This document shows positions 1 to 7,604 of a DNA stretch of 64,000 nt, piece by piece. Below the pieces are notes generated by a model that made no database searches, was not told the DNA's origin, and saw only the letters and a program-made list of their open reading frames with translations. Position 1 is the first letter of the stretch. Each line of letters begins with the position of its first letter. Location: positions 1,050,001 through 1,114,000 of the forward strand of contig NZ_CP074373.1 of assembly GCF_021560035.1 (NCBI RefSeq), given 5' to 3'. Made by a program: the position numbers and the translations under genes. The DNA comes from Virgibacillus sp. NKC19-16. GTDB lineage: Bacteria; Bacillota; Bacilli; Bacillales; Amphibacillaceae.

Positions 1-843
1 GAAGCATCGGAAGGTAGAGTAATGCTGTCAGAAGTAATTTGTGCATCAACCCCGCTTTATCCTGGCCTGACGAATGCGGAATATGCGGCTTCATTCGGTG
101 CGGATATGATGCTGTTGAACTTATTCAACGTTGAACATCCGAAGATTGAAGGGTTAACTGTCGATAAACCGAGGGGAGTAATCAAAGAACTGAAAAGATT
201 AATCGGCCGTCCTATTGGGATAAATCTGGAACCAGTTGATCCTGATGCGGATAACGCAGAAACGTTGGAAAATCTTCCAAAAGGGCGTACCGCAATTCAT
301 GAGTCGCTGGAAAAAGCGAAGGAACTGGGAGTTGACTTTATCTGTCTGACCGGGAATCCAAAAACAGGTGTCACGAATACGGCAATTTTAAAGTCAATTA
401 GACAGGCAAAAGAAATTATTGATGATATCATGATTATTGCTGGAAAAATGCATGGTGCCGGTGTCAAAAATGAGGCTGGTAGCGAGATTGTCAGCAAGGA
501 TGTCGTGGCAGAATTCGCTCAGGCAGGTGCTGACGTGATTCTTTTGCCAGCTGTCGGCAGTATTCCAGGGACGACACTTGAAAAAACTGAACAGCTCGTG
601 CAGGCAGCCCACGCGTCGGGCGCATTGGCGTTAACTGCGATCGGTACAAGCCAGGAAGGGGCATCAAAAGAAACAACTCAGCAAATGGCCCTCTACAATA
701 AAATGGCTGGAGCGGACATCCATCATATCGGTGATGCTGGTGCGCATGGGATTGCCGTACCGGATAACATCATGGACTATTCAATTGCTATTCGCGGGAA
801 ACGTCACACATATGTAAGGATGGCGGCGTCAGTTAATCGGTAA
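1..843 (+). CDS. TIM-barrel family protein (DUF7916-like, PTS-operon associated), 5' end outside window
   Basis: The reading frame is already open at base 1 and runs to TAA at 841-843, so the N terminus lies upstream of the window; the ATG at 22 is internal. The residues before it (EASEGR) and the following LSEVI, NAEYAASFGADMMLLNLFNV and late GIAVPDNIMDYSIAIRGKRHTY segments match, from memory, a Bacillota family of unknown function often found in PTS operons. Alternating beta/alpha segments and glycine-rich strand ends fit a TIM barrel. No catalytic role can be assigned. The next gene is unrelated, so this is the last gene of its unit. Confidence 0.55.
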   Translation, partial: EASEGRVMLSEVICASTPLYPGLTNAEYAASFGADMMLLNLFNVEHPKIEGLTVDKPRGVIKELKRLIGRPIGINLEPVDPDADNAETLENLPKGRTAIHESLEKAKELGVDFICLTGNPKTGVTNTAILKSIRQAKEIIDDIMIIAGKMHGAGVKNEAGSEIVSKDVVAEFAQAGADVILLPAVGSIPGTTLEKTEQLVQAAHASGALALTAIGTSQEGASKETTQQMALYNKMAGADIHHIGDAGAHGIAVPDNIMDYSIAIRGKRHTYVRMAASVNR

Positions 844-851
844 GTGGTGGT

Positions 852-872
852 GAACCGTCCCCATGCATCCTT
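852..872 (+). repeat. Dispersed repeat copy (GAACCGTYCCCATGC type)
   Basis: This 21-base stretch matches the right arm of the hairpin at 7538-7591 at 19 of 21 positions. It lies in the gap before the TVP38 gene, whose 3' side carries a match to the left arm (1573-1592). Its function is unknown. Confidence 0.5.
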
Positions 873-938
873 TATGATATACTTAGCTCATTGTATAAAT
901 GAAAGTCTAACAATAAATTTATGAAAACTGGAGTAGGC

Positions 939-1559
939 ATGACGCATCTAAAGAAAACACTCATAAATTATCAAAAACCAATCGTTAGAATTACAAGCAT
1001 AGTCGGTATTATTTTATTAATCGGGATTGCCTTTTTAATTTTTGAAAGCGGGTTTTTCAATAATCCTGACCGTGTACAAAACTGGGTCGAAGGGTTCGGC
1101 AGTATTGCACCTTTGGCATTCTTGGGTTTAACGTATGTTCAGGTCGTTATCCCGGTTCTGCCCGGAAATGTTTCGACAGTAGTTGGTGTGATGTTATTCG
1201 GTATCGGGCTGGGGTCCGTTCTGAATATAGTTGGCATCTTTATTGGTTCCTTGACAAATTTTTTATTGGCACGAAGGTTCGGACGTGGGTTTGCAAGTTA
1301 TTTTGTCAAACAGGAAACCTATGATAAATATATTGGCTGGGTCAACAAGGGAAAACGATTCGAAAGGTTTTTCTGGATTTCATTGGTTTTTCCCGGCTTT
1401 CCGGATGACTTTATTTGTTTGATTGCGGGACTTACCAAGATGCCCTTGAAAAAATTTGTCTTTTACTTTTTACTTTGCAAACCGATCACCCTGTTTATAT
1501 ATACATTATTTGCGATTTACGGAATGCAATTCTTTTATGATTTGATCCAATCGATTTAA
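939..1559 (+). CDS. TVP38/TMEM64 (SNARE-associated/DedA superfamily) membrane protein
   Basis: A 206-residue integral membrane protein with a hydrophobic segment at about residues 15-35, then the VTT core (VQVVIPVLPGNVSTVVGVMLFG), a re-entrant-like FIGSLTNFLLARRFGRGFA stretch and a C-terminal FPGFPDDFICLIAGLTKMP motif. This pattern is typical of TVP38/TMEM64 proteins, which in bacteria are linked to lipid or small-solute handling in the membrane. The ATG at 939 is chosen because GGAG at 930-933 precedes it by 5 bases; the upstream in-frame ATG at 921 has no ribosome site. It is a single gene, followed by a hairpin. Confidence 0.8.
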   Translation: MTHLKKTLINYQKPIVRITSIVGIILLIGIAFLIFESGFFNNPDRVQNWVEGFGSIAPLAFLGLTYVQVVIPVLPGNVSTVVGVMLFGIGLGSVLNIVGIFIGSLTNFLLARRFGRGFASYFVKQETYDKYIGWVNKGKRFERFFWISLVFPGFPDDFICLIAGLTKMPLKKFVFYFLLCKPITLFIYTLFAIYGMQFFYDLIQSI

Positions 1560-1563
1560 TAAG

Positions 1564-1596
1564 TAAGCAAGGGAACGGTTCTTTTGCTTCCTTTTC
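1564..1596 (+). terminator. Hairpin terminator of the TVP38 gene, built from a dispersed repeat arm
   Basis: AAGCAA pairs with TTGCTT around an inner GAAC/GTTC palindrome joined by G-U pairs, followed by CCTTTT. It begins just after the stop codon. The same bases (1573-1592) match the left arm of the 7538 hairpin at 16 of 18 positions. Confidence 0.5.
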
Positions 1597-1602
1597 GATA
1601 AA

Positions 1603-1748
1603 TATCGGATGAATAGAACAGGCGCTGAATGAAATGCTGCAATCGCTGGATAAAACGTGCTGAACGCGGGACAAAATGCAACGAACGCCGGACGAGTGGC
1701 AAAGACCGCTGGATGAGATGCTCTAAGCGCGGAATGAACAGCCCCGAG
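1603..1748. repeat. Array of 21-bp degenerate tandem repeats (six units plus one diverged)
   Basis: From 1623 to 1748 the sequence divides exactly into six 21-base units that begin CGCTGAATGA, CGCTGGATAA, CGCGGGACAA, CGCCGGACGA, CGCTGGATGA and CGCGGAATGA. A diverged 20-base unit precedes them at 1603-1622. The shared core is CGCNGGAYRA. The first seven to ten bases are well conserved and the last five are variable. A related ten-unit array lies at 13799-14008. There is no gene on either strand here, and the multiple-of-three period creates long spurious reading frames. Confidence 0.85.
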
Positions 1749-1855
1749 CTTATATAAATATAACATGAGTAAAGCTAAACCAGACTAGGAACAAGAAGTG
1801 GATTTTAATTTTTTACGACCACTTGACGGATTTGACGTGTATTAAGCATTATTGA

Positions 1856-1970
1856 CGCGAGAGCATAAATGAAGAATTGGATGATAATATTGTGAGAAAA
1901 TATGAAAATGATTTTACTATTGAAAAAGTTCATTTCCTTGAAAGAGAAGTATATAAGCTCAAACAACAGT
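1856..1970 (+). pseudogene. Possible gene remnant (about 38 codons, unrecognised)
   Basis: After an in-frame TGA, an open stretch ending in TAA at about 1968-1970 reads as a protein-like C terminus rich in Glu, Lys and Asp (for example FTIEKVHFLEREVYKLKQQ). It has no plausible start or ribosome site, and I do not recognise the family. The rest of 1749-2085 contains no gene that I can support. Confidence 0.2.
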
Positions 1971-2051
1971 AATTCTTCTGGAGTGCATTAATATCTAAAC
2001 CAGTTAACCTTGTTTTCAAAGTGGAAGAGTAGGCAAACCCCCTCCTGATCG

Positions 2052-2072
2052 AAGGAGAGACCCCCTCTCCTT
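2052..2072. repeat. Perfect 8-bp hairpin upstream of the CarD-like gene promoter
   Basis: AAGGAGAG (2052-2059) pairs with CTCTCCTT (2065-2072) across a five-base ACCCC loop. There is no T-tract, so it is a weak terminator candidate. It ends 14 bases before the -35 box. Confidence 0.4.
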
Positions 2073-2085
2073 GTTGTCAACTATG

Positions 2086-2114
2086 TTGACGATTCGACAA
2101 ATTTAGTGTATACT
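2086..2114 (+). promoter_or_regulatory. SigA-type promoter of the CarD-like gene
   Basis: -35 TTGACG (2086-2091), a 17-base spacer and -10 TATACT (2109-2114). It lies 46 bases ahead of the chosen ATG. Confidence 0.75.
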
Positions 2115-2160
2115 AGTATTGTAAACTAAATTGACGATTGTCGAGTTGGAGGCTACCAAA

Positions 2161-2661
2161 ATGTTTAATGTTGGAGATTTGGTTATCTATTCTGTACATG
2201 GATTGTGTGAAATAGATGATATCAGTGAAAAAAGTTATGGTAAAGTTACGAGAAATTACTACGTGATGCATCCGCTTGAAAATCCGAAATTAACAATAAG
2301 CAATCCTGTAGATAGTGATCAAGTTGTCATGCTGGCGGTTATGGGAAAAAAGGAAGCTGCAGAAATTATACAATCCTTCCAAAAGCCGGGTATCAGTTGG
2401 ATAGAGGACGCAAGAGAGCGAGCCAAAAAATACAATAGTTTAGTAAATACTGGAGATCGCAAGGAAATCTCTAAAGTAGTAAATACATTAATGAAGGTAA
2501 ATATAGAGGCAAGCAGGAACAATCAAAGAATAAACACGCAGGATCGGGATCTGTTAACTAATACACAAAATGTCATGTTTAAGGAATTAGCCTTATCACT
2601 GGATACTTCATTTGAAGATATATCCGAAAAGGTTAACAGCATGATCAGCTTGCAGGAGTAA
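2161..2661 (+). CDS. CarD/CdnL-like transcriptional regulator
   Basis: A 166-residue protein. The N-terminal third (MFNVGDLVIYSVHGLCEIDDI, then YYVMHPL) is the Tudor-like RNA-polymerase-interaction domain of the CarD_TRCF family. The rest is helical (SWIEDARERAKKYNSLVNTGDRKEISKVV), matching the CdnL C-terminal helical bundle. Such proteins bind the RNA polymerase beta subunit and stabilise open complexes. The ATG at 2161 follows GGAGG at 2148-2152; an upstream in-frame TTG at 2131 would add ten unrelated residues and has no ribosome site. It is transcribed alone from the promoter at 2086. Confidence 0.85.
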   Translation: MFNVGDLVIYSVHGLCEIDDISEKSYGKVTRNYYVMHPLENPKLTISNPVDSDQVVMLAVMGKKEAAEIIQSFQKPGISWIEDARERAKKYNSLVNTGDRKEISKVVNTLMKVNIEASRNNQRINTQDRDLLTNTQNVMFKELALSLDTSFEDISEKVNSMISLQE

Positions 2662-2745
2662 TCTACCTTCATTCTTAGACGTGATTTATATAAATTTCAG
2701 GAATGATTGTATTGCTACATCATTAAAAGAATGGAGAATAACGGT

Positions 2746-3141
2746 ATGGTGACACTTTATGTCAGACCAGGTTGCACATCCTGCAAAAAAGCAAGAAATT
2801 GGTTACAAGAAAATGATATACCTTTCATGGAACGGAATATATTTTCAAAGCAATTAACTTTACCTGAGATTAAAGAAATTTTCCGGTTAACCGATAATGG
2901 CACGGAAGATATTATTTCAGGTAAGTCTGCCGTTTTTCAGAAAAATATTATTGATATGGATCAATTGCCTTTGAAAGATCTGTACAGTTTCATCCGGGAA
3001 AACCCAAGTATATTAAAAAGTCCGATCATCCATGATGAAAAGCGTTTAATGGTTGGATATAGTGAATTTCAGATTCGCGTATTTATACCCAGATCTGTCC
3101 GTTCACTACAATTACACGAAGCTCAAAAAATGGTTGAATAA
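2746..3141 (+). CDS. Spx/MgsR-family (ArsC-like) redox regulator, Spx paralog
   Basis: From the ATG at 2746 the protein has 131 residues, the exact length of Spx. It keeps the redox motif CTSC at residues 10-13 and Gly52, the residue Spx uses to contact the RNA polymerase alpha C-terminal domain. The segment EIFRLTDNGTEDIIS matches the Spx interface helix. Residues 91-93 read KSP, where I recall RRP in Spx, so the Arg92 contact is missing. It is therefore an Spx paralog rather than certainly Spx itself. GGAG at 2733-2736 supports this start; the longer frame from 2707 adds 13 residues without a ribosome site. No pairing with a neighbour is evident. Confidence 0.8.
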   Translation: MVTLYVRPGCTSCKKARNWLQENDIPFMERNIFSKQLTLPEIKEIFRLTDNGTEDIISGKSAVFQKNIIDMDQLPLKDLYSFIRENPSILKSPIIHDEKRLMVGYSEFQIRVFIPRSVRSLQLHEAQKMVE

Positions 3142-3539
3142 TCGTATTATAGCGGATGGGCAGCAGTTTTAATTTTGGTCATTTCCTTACTAAGAGCATT
3201 TTATACATTCCTTATTTTTGTAAAAAGATAAACCCATTCCTTTTTCATGAACCATGATTGTTATAACTCCTTATCATTCCATCCTAGCTTCATTATTCTT
3301 CTCTTATACTTCACTTATGGCAAAAAGCAAACCCCATGCCAACGATAGTATTTTCTTATTTTTCCAGTGCCGTTACCGAACTTATTTCTAATATAAGATT
3401 GGGCTTAAAAGGCGGAATAACAGTTTGTAGAAAAATCAATCATAAAAAAGAGACATTTGTTCACCTTATAAATAGGTGTACAACTCATAAAGATGTGTTA
3501 CAATGTGCCAAACTGTAGGAATAAGAAAGGAGAATTGCA
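3142..3539. other. Intergenic region without a supported gene
   Basis: 398 bases, AT-rich. A weak -10-like TACAAT near 3500 and a GGAG box just before 3540 belong to the next gene. I see no RNA, repeat or gene. Confidence 0.5.
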
Positions 3540-4334
3540 TTGAGTAAAAAATGGTTATTAAGTTTATTACTCGCTGTCCTCATAGCTGTACTGGCTGCAT
3601 GTGGTGGTGATACGGAGGAGCCAGCTGAAGATAATAGTGAGGATTCAGAAACGCAGGAGGAAGGGTCAGCTGAAGAAGGTGGAGGCGAAGAAGCAGCCCC
3701 AGAAATGCCTGAGCCAGACTTAGAAGATGTTCCTGACGTTGTTGCAGAGGTGAATGGAGAAGAAATATCCAAAGAAGAATTTGAAACGACGTATCAAGGG
3801 CAATTTCAGCAAGCAAGCATGCAGTCACAGATGAGTGGACAAGAGGTTGACCAGGATCAATTAAAAGGACAAGTTGCAGAAAGCATGATTGGCACAGAGC
3901 TACTCATACAGGAAGCAAATAACAGTGATTATGAAGCCTCAGAGGAAGAAACGAATGAAATACTGGATGAATTAGTAGAACTTAATCAGCTTGAATCCCA
4001 AGATGAGTTCATGACTGCTATGGAAGAACAAGGCGTGGGTGAAGAAGAATTAATGTCCCAGCTCCAGTTGCAAGTAAAAATAGATAAACTTATTGCCGAT
4101 GAAGCTGGTGACACGGAGCCAACGGAAGAAGAACTACAAGAACTTTATGATCAGTTTGCCGCCCAGCAAGAGCAAATGGGTGGAGAAAATGGAGAAGAAG
4201 CTGAAGTCCCATCTTTTGACGAAATGAAACCAGATCTTGAAGAACAAGTAAGGAATCAAAAAGAAGCGGAAGCATCACAAGTACTTGTTGAACAACTTCG
4301 CGAAAATGCAGACATCACGAATCATTTGGCGTAG
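3540..4334 (+). CDS. SurA N-terminal-domain lipoprotein, foldase-like
   Basis: A 264-residue lipoprotein starting at TTG 3540, with AAAGGAG seven bases upstream. Its signal peptide ends in the lipobox LAAC (Cys21). Next come a strongly acidic linker (about 22-65, rich in Glu, Asp and Gly), the SurA_N-like VAEVNGEEISKEEFE motif (about 70-85), a helical QGQFQQ...LKGQVAESMIGTELLIQEA chaperone core, and a Glu-rich tail. The parvulin PPIase domain of PrsA is absent, since the length is used up by the SurA-like helices. It probably acts outside the membrane as a chaperone. The acidity fits a halotolerant host. It is transcribed singly and ends at a terminator. Confidence 0.8.
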   Translation: MSKKWLLSLLLAVLIAVLAACGGDTEEPAEDNSEDSETQEEGSAEEGGGEEAAPEMPEPDLEDVPDVVAEVNGEEISKEEFETTYQGQFQQASMQSQMSGQEVDQDQLKGQVAESMIGTELLIQEANNSDYEASEEETNEILDELVELNQLESQDEFMTAMEEQGVGEEELMSQLQLQVKIDKLIADEAGDTEPTEEELQELYDQFAAQQEQMGGENGEEAEVPSFDEMKPDLEEQVRNQKEAEASQVLVEQLRENADITNHLA

Positions 4335-4362
4335 ATCTTGAAAAAGTCACATTCTAAAATAT

Positions 4363-4402
4363 ACGGCCATCACAATCTATATCAATTTGATGGTCGTTTT
4401 TT
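4363..4402 (+). terminator. Rho-independent terminator after the SurA-like lipoprotein
   Basis: ACGGCCATCA (4363-4372) pairs with TGATGGTCGT (4388-4397), with one G-U pair, followed by a run of T. Confidence 0.8.
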
Positions 4403-4582
4403 ATGTTTAGTATGGGAAAATTTAGCTACAATAGTAGAGGTAATTTTTTTCAGAAAAGAGTATTTCTTGTCAGTTATACTACAAACAAGGTACGCGCTAT
4501 AAGGATTCCGCTGGGTATTTTCTATAATCAGACAATGATAAACTATTAATTTATTACTTTTCGACACAGTTTGTAATATACT

Positions 4583-4626
4583 TTTAACATTTGTGTAACC
4601 TAGTGTCTGGAAGAATGTGCTATTAT
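4583..4626 (+). promoter_or_regulatory. Putative WalR box and -10 box of the LysM-3D gene
   Basis: TTTAAC (4583-4588), a five-base gap and TGTAAC (4594-4599) form the direct-repeat WalR pattern TGTWAH-N5-TGTWAH with one mismatch. TATTAT (4621-4626) is a -10 candidate, with no good -35, as expected for an activated promoter. B. subtilis yocH is a known WalR-activated gene. Confidence 0.4.
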
Positions 4627-4659
4627 AAGTTGTATCGAAAATTTAAGGGGGACTACATA

Positions 4660-5922
4660 GTGAAAAAATTAGTAGCTACGGTTGCTACAGGCGTCATTGT
4701 TGCTGGATCTTGTTTTACAAATGTTTCAGCTGCGGATTATCAGGTTCAAAAAGGTGACAGCTTATGGAGCATAGCAAATGCATATAATACGACCGTTGAC
4801 GACTTATTTGATGTAAATGATTTAAAGTCATCTCTCATTCATCCAAACCAAATACTAATCATTGACGAACAATACAAAGTAGAAAAAGGCGACACATTAT
4901 CTGGCATCGGAAATAAATTGGGTGTAACGGTAACTGATTTGAAAGAATGGAATAACCTTGAATCAGAGCTCATTACTATTGGCCAAACGTTAACTATTAA
5001 TGGGTCAAATAGTGAAAAGAAAGAAGCACCTGTTGCACAAGTACCTGATAATGAATCAGCCAATGTAGACAAATTTAACGAAAATAGTCAGACAAATGAA
5101 GAATTAGAAGCGGAGGCTGCTGCTAAAGCGCAGGAAGAAGCAGATGCCCAAGCTGCTGCTCAAGCAGAGGAAGAAGCAAAAGCTGAAGAAGCTGCCGCAA
5201 AAGCAGAGAAAGAGGCAGAGGCTGAAGCAGCCGCTGCAAAAGCACAGGAAGAGGCGGAAGCTGAAGAAGCAGCCGCTAAGGCACAAGAAGAGGCAGAAGC
5301 CGAAGAAGCAGCTACTAAGGCACAAGAAGAGGCGGAAGCTGAAGAAGCAGCCGCTAAGGCGCAAGAAGAGGCAGAAGCTGAAGAAGCAGCTGCTAAGGCG
5401 CAAGAAGAGGCAGAAGCTAAAGAAGCCGCTGCAAAAGCACAAGAAGAAGCGAAAGCTGAAGAAGCAGCCGCTAAGGCACAAGAAGAGGCAGAAGCTAAAG
5501 AAGCTGCACAAGCAGAGAAAGAAGCCGAAGCAGCTACTGAGGCACAAGAAGCAACTGATGCTCAAGCTGTTACTAACTCCACAGAAAATGCAGAGTCGAA
5601 AACGGAAAACAATACACAGGAAAATGCAAATGGTGAAACATTTTCTGTAACTTCTACAGCATATACAGCTGATTGCGAGGGGTGCTCTGGTGTTACATCA
5701 ACAGGAATTGATTTAAACGCAAATCCGAACCAAAAGGTAATTGCTGTTGATCCAAGCGTTATTCCACTAGGTAGCGAAGTATATGTTGAAGGTTATGGCC
5801 ATGCAGTAGCAGGTGACATTGGTGGAGCAATTAACGGTAATAAAATCGATGTTCATGTTCCAACAACCGAAGAAGCCCTCAACTGGGGTGTACGTACAGT
5901 TGATGTGACTGTGGTAGAGTAG
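4660..5922 (+). CDS. Secreted LysM-3D cell-wall protein, YocH-like peptidoglycan hydrolase
   Basis: The GTG at 4660 follows AAGGGGG, giving 420 residues. In order: a signal peptide cleaved near NVSAA; two LysM domains (YQVQKGDSLWSIANAYN and YKVEKGDTLSGIGNKLG); about 150 residues of Ala-Glu-Lys-Gln repeats with a 13-residue period; then a C-terminal 3D domain (about 330-420) with FSVTSTAYTA, VIAVDPSVIPLGS and AGDIGGAINGNKIDVHV. This last part carries the three conserved aspartates of the double-psi barrel fold. LysM anchors it to peptidoglycan. The helical repeat probably acts as a long spacer across the wall. The frame from 4591 is rejected because it lacks a ribosome site and would spoil the signal peptide. 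Confidence 0.88.
   Translation: MKKLVATVATGVIVAGSCFTNVSAADYQVQKGDSLWSIANAYNTTVDDLFDVNDLKSSLIHPNQILIIDEQYKVEKGDTLSGIGNKLGVTVTDLKEWNNLESELITIGQTLTINGSNSEKKEAPVAQVPDNESANVDKFNENSQTNEELEAEAAAKAQEEADAQAAAQAEEEAKAEEAAAKAEKEAEAEAAAAKAQEEAEAEEAAAKAQEEAEAEEAATKAQEEAEAEEAAAKAQEEAEAEEAAAKAQEEAEAKEAAAKAQEEAKAEEAAAKAQEEAEAKEAAQAEKEAEAATEAQEATDAQAVTNSTENAESKTENNTQENANGETFSVTSTAYTADCEGCSGVTSTGIDLNANPNQKVIAVDPSVIPLGSEVYVEGYGHAVAGDIGGAINGNKIDVHVPTTEEALNWGVRTVDVTVVE
5101..5520 (+). repeat. 39-bp coding minisatellite (13-residue EA/K-rich repeat)
   Basis: About eleven tandem units of 39 bases encode variants of AAAKAQEEAEAEE inside the LysM-3D gene. Adjacent units near 5260-5400 are nearly identical in DNA, which suggests recent expansion. 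Copy number is likely to vary between strains, and the repeat also opens long false frames on both strands. Confidence 0.85.
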
Positions 5923-5947
5923 TAATTTAATAAATAAAATAAATCAA

Positions 5948-5983
5948 GGGAAAACATCTTTTAATAAGGTGTTTTCCTTTTTT
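5948..5983 (+). terminator. Terminator of the LysM-3D gene
   Basis: GGAAAACATC pairs with GGTGTTTTCC (one G-U pair), followed by six T. Confidence 0.8.
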
Positions 5984-6296
5984 CATTGGAAGTAAAGAGT
6001 CTCTACCGCTCACTGGCTAAAACCGTCATGGGAATTGACAACTCATATTCTAGTATTTACTCAAAAAAGACAATAAGCCTTAAAAGAAAACGGGGTTTCG
6101 TCTTCCGAGTAGTTATTAGATAAGGTAAATATATGCGAAGACTTTACTAAGGCTCAGAAAGTAGGAATGAAAATTTTATCAAGAAGTATTCCTTATGGTA
6201 TCGAAACCATTTTAATAAAAAACGAAGCTTACAAGCACATCCTTCCATTCAAAAGTCAAAACTATGTTATTATTGAATTAACAGAGGGGGACAAGT
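5984..6296. other. Intergenic region, nothing recognised
   Basis: 313 bases, AT-rich. It holds only the ribosome site AGAGGGGG for the next gene and no convincing promoter, RNA or reading frame. Confidence 0.45.
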
Positions 6297-6833
6297 ATGG
6301 ATGTATTTGAAGCGATACAGAAACGTCGTGAAATCACCAAATACAAAGATAAACCAATTTCTGATGAAGTGTTAAGGAAAGTAGAGGATGCTGGATATTT
6401 TGCACCTACAGGAAATAATCTGCCTTCCAAAAATTTAATTGTCGTAAAAAATCGTGACGTTTTAGATCAACTAGCTGAAACAACACCGTATACGAAATGG
6501 TTAGAAAAAGCCCCGGCTGCCATTGTCGTTACAGGGAAGCCTGTGGTGAGTAAATACTGGCTGCAGGATGCTTCCATTGCATGTGCGTTCATCTGGGTGG
6601 AAGCGGTAGAGATGGAGCTGGGGTCAGCTTTCGGCGCAGTATACAATAATGAAGACGAACAAGATTCACTTCCTAAGGAAAATCATGTACGAAATATCCT
6701 GGAAATACCGGAAGAAAATCGCATTGTTGCAGTTTTAGGGCTCGGTTACCCGAGAGAAACACCTGGACCAAAAAAACATGTAGATAGAGAAGAAGTTGTT
6801 CATTATGGAAAATTTGATGCTAGCAAGTCATAA
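6297..6833 (+). CDS. Nitroreductase family protein (FMN-dependent)
   Basis: A 178-residue member of the nitroreductase fold. The N terminus (MDVFEAIQKRREITKYKDKPIS) holds the FMN-phosphate-binding Arg pair. APTGNNLPSKNLIVV is the usual flavin-contact segment, and VAVLGLGYPRETPGPKK is the C-terminal glycine-proline motif. Such enzymes reduce nitro compounds or quinones with NAD(P)H; the substrate is unknown. The start follows GAGGGGG by seven bases. The next gene, encoding a CxxC protein of the AhpD type, begins 34 bases after the stop, so both are probably one redox operon. Confidence 0.85.
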   Translation: MDVFEAIQKRREITKYKDKPISDEVLRKVEDAGYFAPTGNNLPSKNLIVVKNRDVLDQLAETTPYTKWLEKAPAAIVVTGKPVVSKYWLQDASIACAFIWVEAVEMELGSAFGAVYNNEDEQDSLPKENHVRNILEIPEENRIVAVLGLGYPRETPGPKKHVDREEVVHYGKFDASKS

Positions 6834-6867
6834 AGTTTAAAATAAATTTTAATGAAGGAGTTTTATC

Positions 6868-7521
6868 ATGTCGAATAATTTATATCAAAAAAGCCATATG
6901 GCTCATCTAAATCAATTAAAAGATCTTGCTCCTGAACAGATGCAAGCATTCGGAGCGTTTAATGAAGCAGTTTTGCAAGAAGGGGCGCTAACGAAAAAAG
7001 AGAAAGAAATCATCGCTGTAGCAGTAGCTCATGTTACGGAATGTCCGTATTGCATCGATTCACATACGCGGAACGCAAAAGCAGAGGGAGCTACGCTTGA
7101 AGAACTAACCGAAGCTGTATTTGTAGTGGCAGCTATTGAAGCAGGTGGTGCAGTAACGCATAGTACACATATTCATAATGCAAAAAATGAGGAAGCAGAA
7201 GATGCGTTATATACCCGCTCAAATCTAAAAAGACTTGGCAGTTTAAGCAAGCATGCTCCTGAAGGTTTTAAAGGATATTCTGGATTTAATACGGCAGCCA
7301 TGAAAGCTGGTAAATTGAGCGCGAAATTCAAAGAAATTATTGGCGTAGCGGTAGCTCATGGAACGCAATGCCCTTATTGCATCGATGTTCATACAAAAAA
7401 TGCGGATAAAGAAGGGGCAACAGATGAAGAATTAGCCGAAGCAGTGCTCGTGACATCTGCTTTACTTGCAGGCGGGGCTTATGCACATATGGCTAATATG
7501 ATTGAGAGCTACGGAGAATAA
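6868..7521 (+). CDS. Double carboxymuconolactone-decarboxylase-domain protein (AhpD-like peroxidase)
   Basis: A 217-residue protein made of two tandem CMD domains. Each has the AhpD-type redox motif: ECPYCIDSHTRNAKAEGAT (about 57-75) and QCPYCIDVHTKNADKEGAT (about 166-184). Both keep the CxxC cysteines and the following His, so both halves could be active in thiol-peroxidase or disulfide-reductase chemistry. The internal duplication is clear from the repeated EGATxEELxEAVxV. GAAGGAG lies before the ATG. It lies downstream of the nitroreductase gene and ends before a large nested hairpin. Confidence 0.85.
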   Translation: MSNNLYQKSHMAHLNQLKDLAPEQMQAFGAFNEAVLQEGALTKKEKEIIAVAVAHVTECPYCIDSHTRNAKAEGATLEELTEAVFVVAAIEAGGAVTHSTHIHNAKNEEAEDALYTRSNLKRLGSLSKHAPEGFKGYSGFNTAAMKAGKLSAKFKEIIGVAVAHGTQCPYCIDVHTKNADKEGATDEELAEAVLVTSALLAGGAYAHMANMIESYGE

Positions 7522-7524
7522 GAA

Positions 7525-7591
7525 GGAAGCTAAGTGACGGTTCTCCTGCTTCCTAAAGAGCGAAGCAGCAGAACCGTTCCCATGCTTCCTT
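7525..7591. repeat. Nested inverted repeat (dispersed hairpin element)
   Basis: CGGTTCTCCTGCTTC (7538-7552) pairs with GAAGCAGCAGAACCG (7562-7576) at 14 of 15 positions. Outer arms GGAAGC (7525-7530) and GCTTCC (7584-7589) extend the structure. The two arms also occur singly on either side of the TVP38 gene (852-872 and 1573-1592). It may stop transcription after the CMD gene, but no T-run follows. Confidence 0.75.
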
Positions 7592-7604
7592 AGGGGGTGA
7601 ATAG

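Noticed and set aside
2131-2160. TTG start for the CarD-like gene
   Set aside because: It lies between the promoter and the real GGAGG-ATG and adds unrelated residues.
3336-3518. 60-residue frame before the SurA-like gene
   Set aside because: No ribosome site, atypical composition, and it overlaps the probable promoter of the next gene.
5104-5650. Long frames on both strands (for example Phe/Cys/Leu-rich and Lys/Gln-rich products)
   Set aside because: They are shadows of the 39-bp coding minisatellite of the LysM-3D gene.
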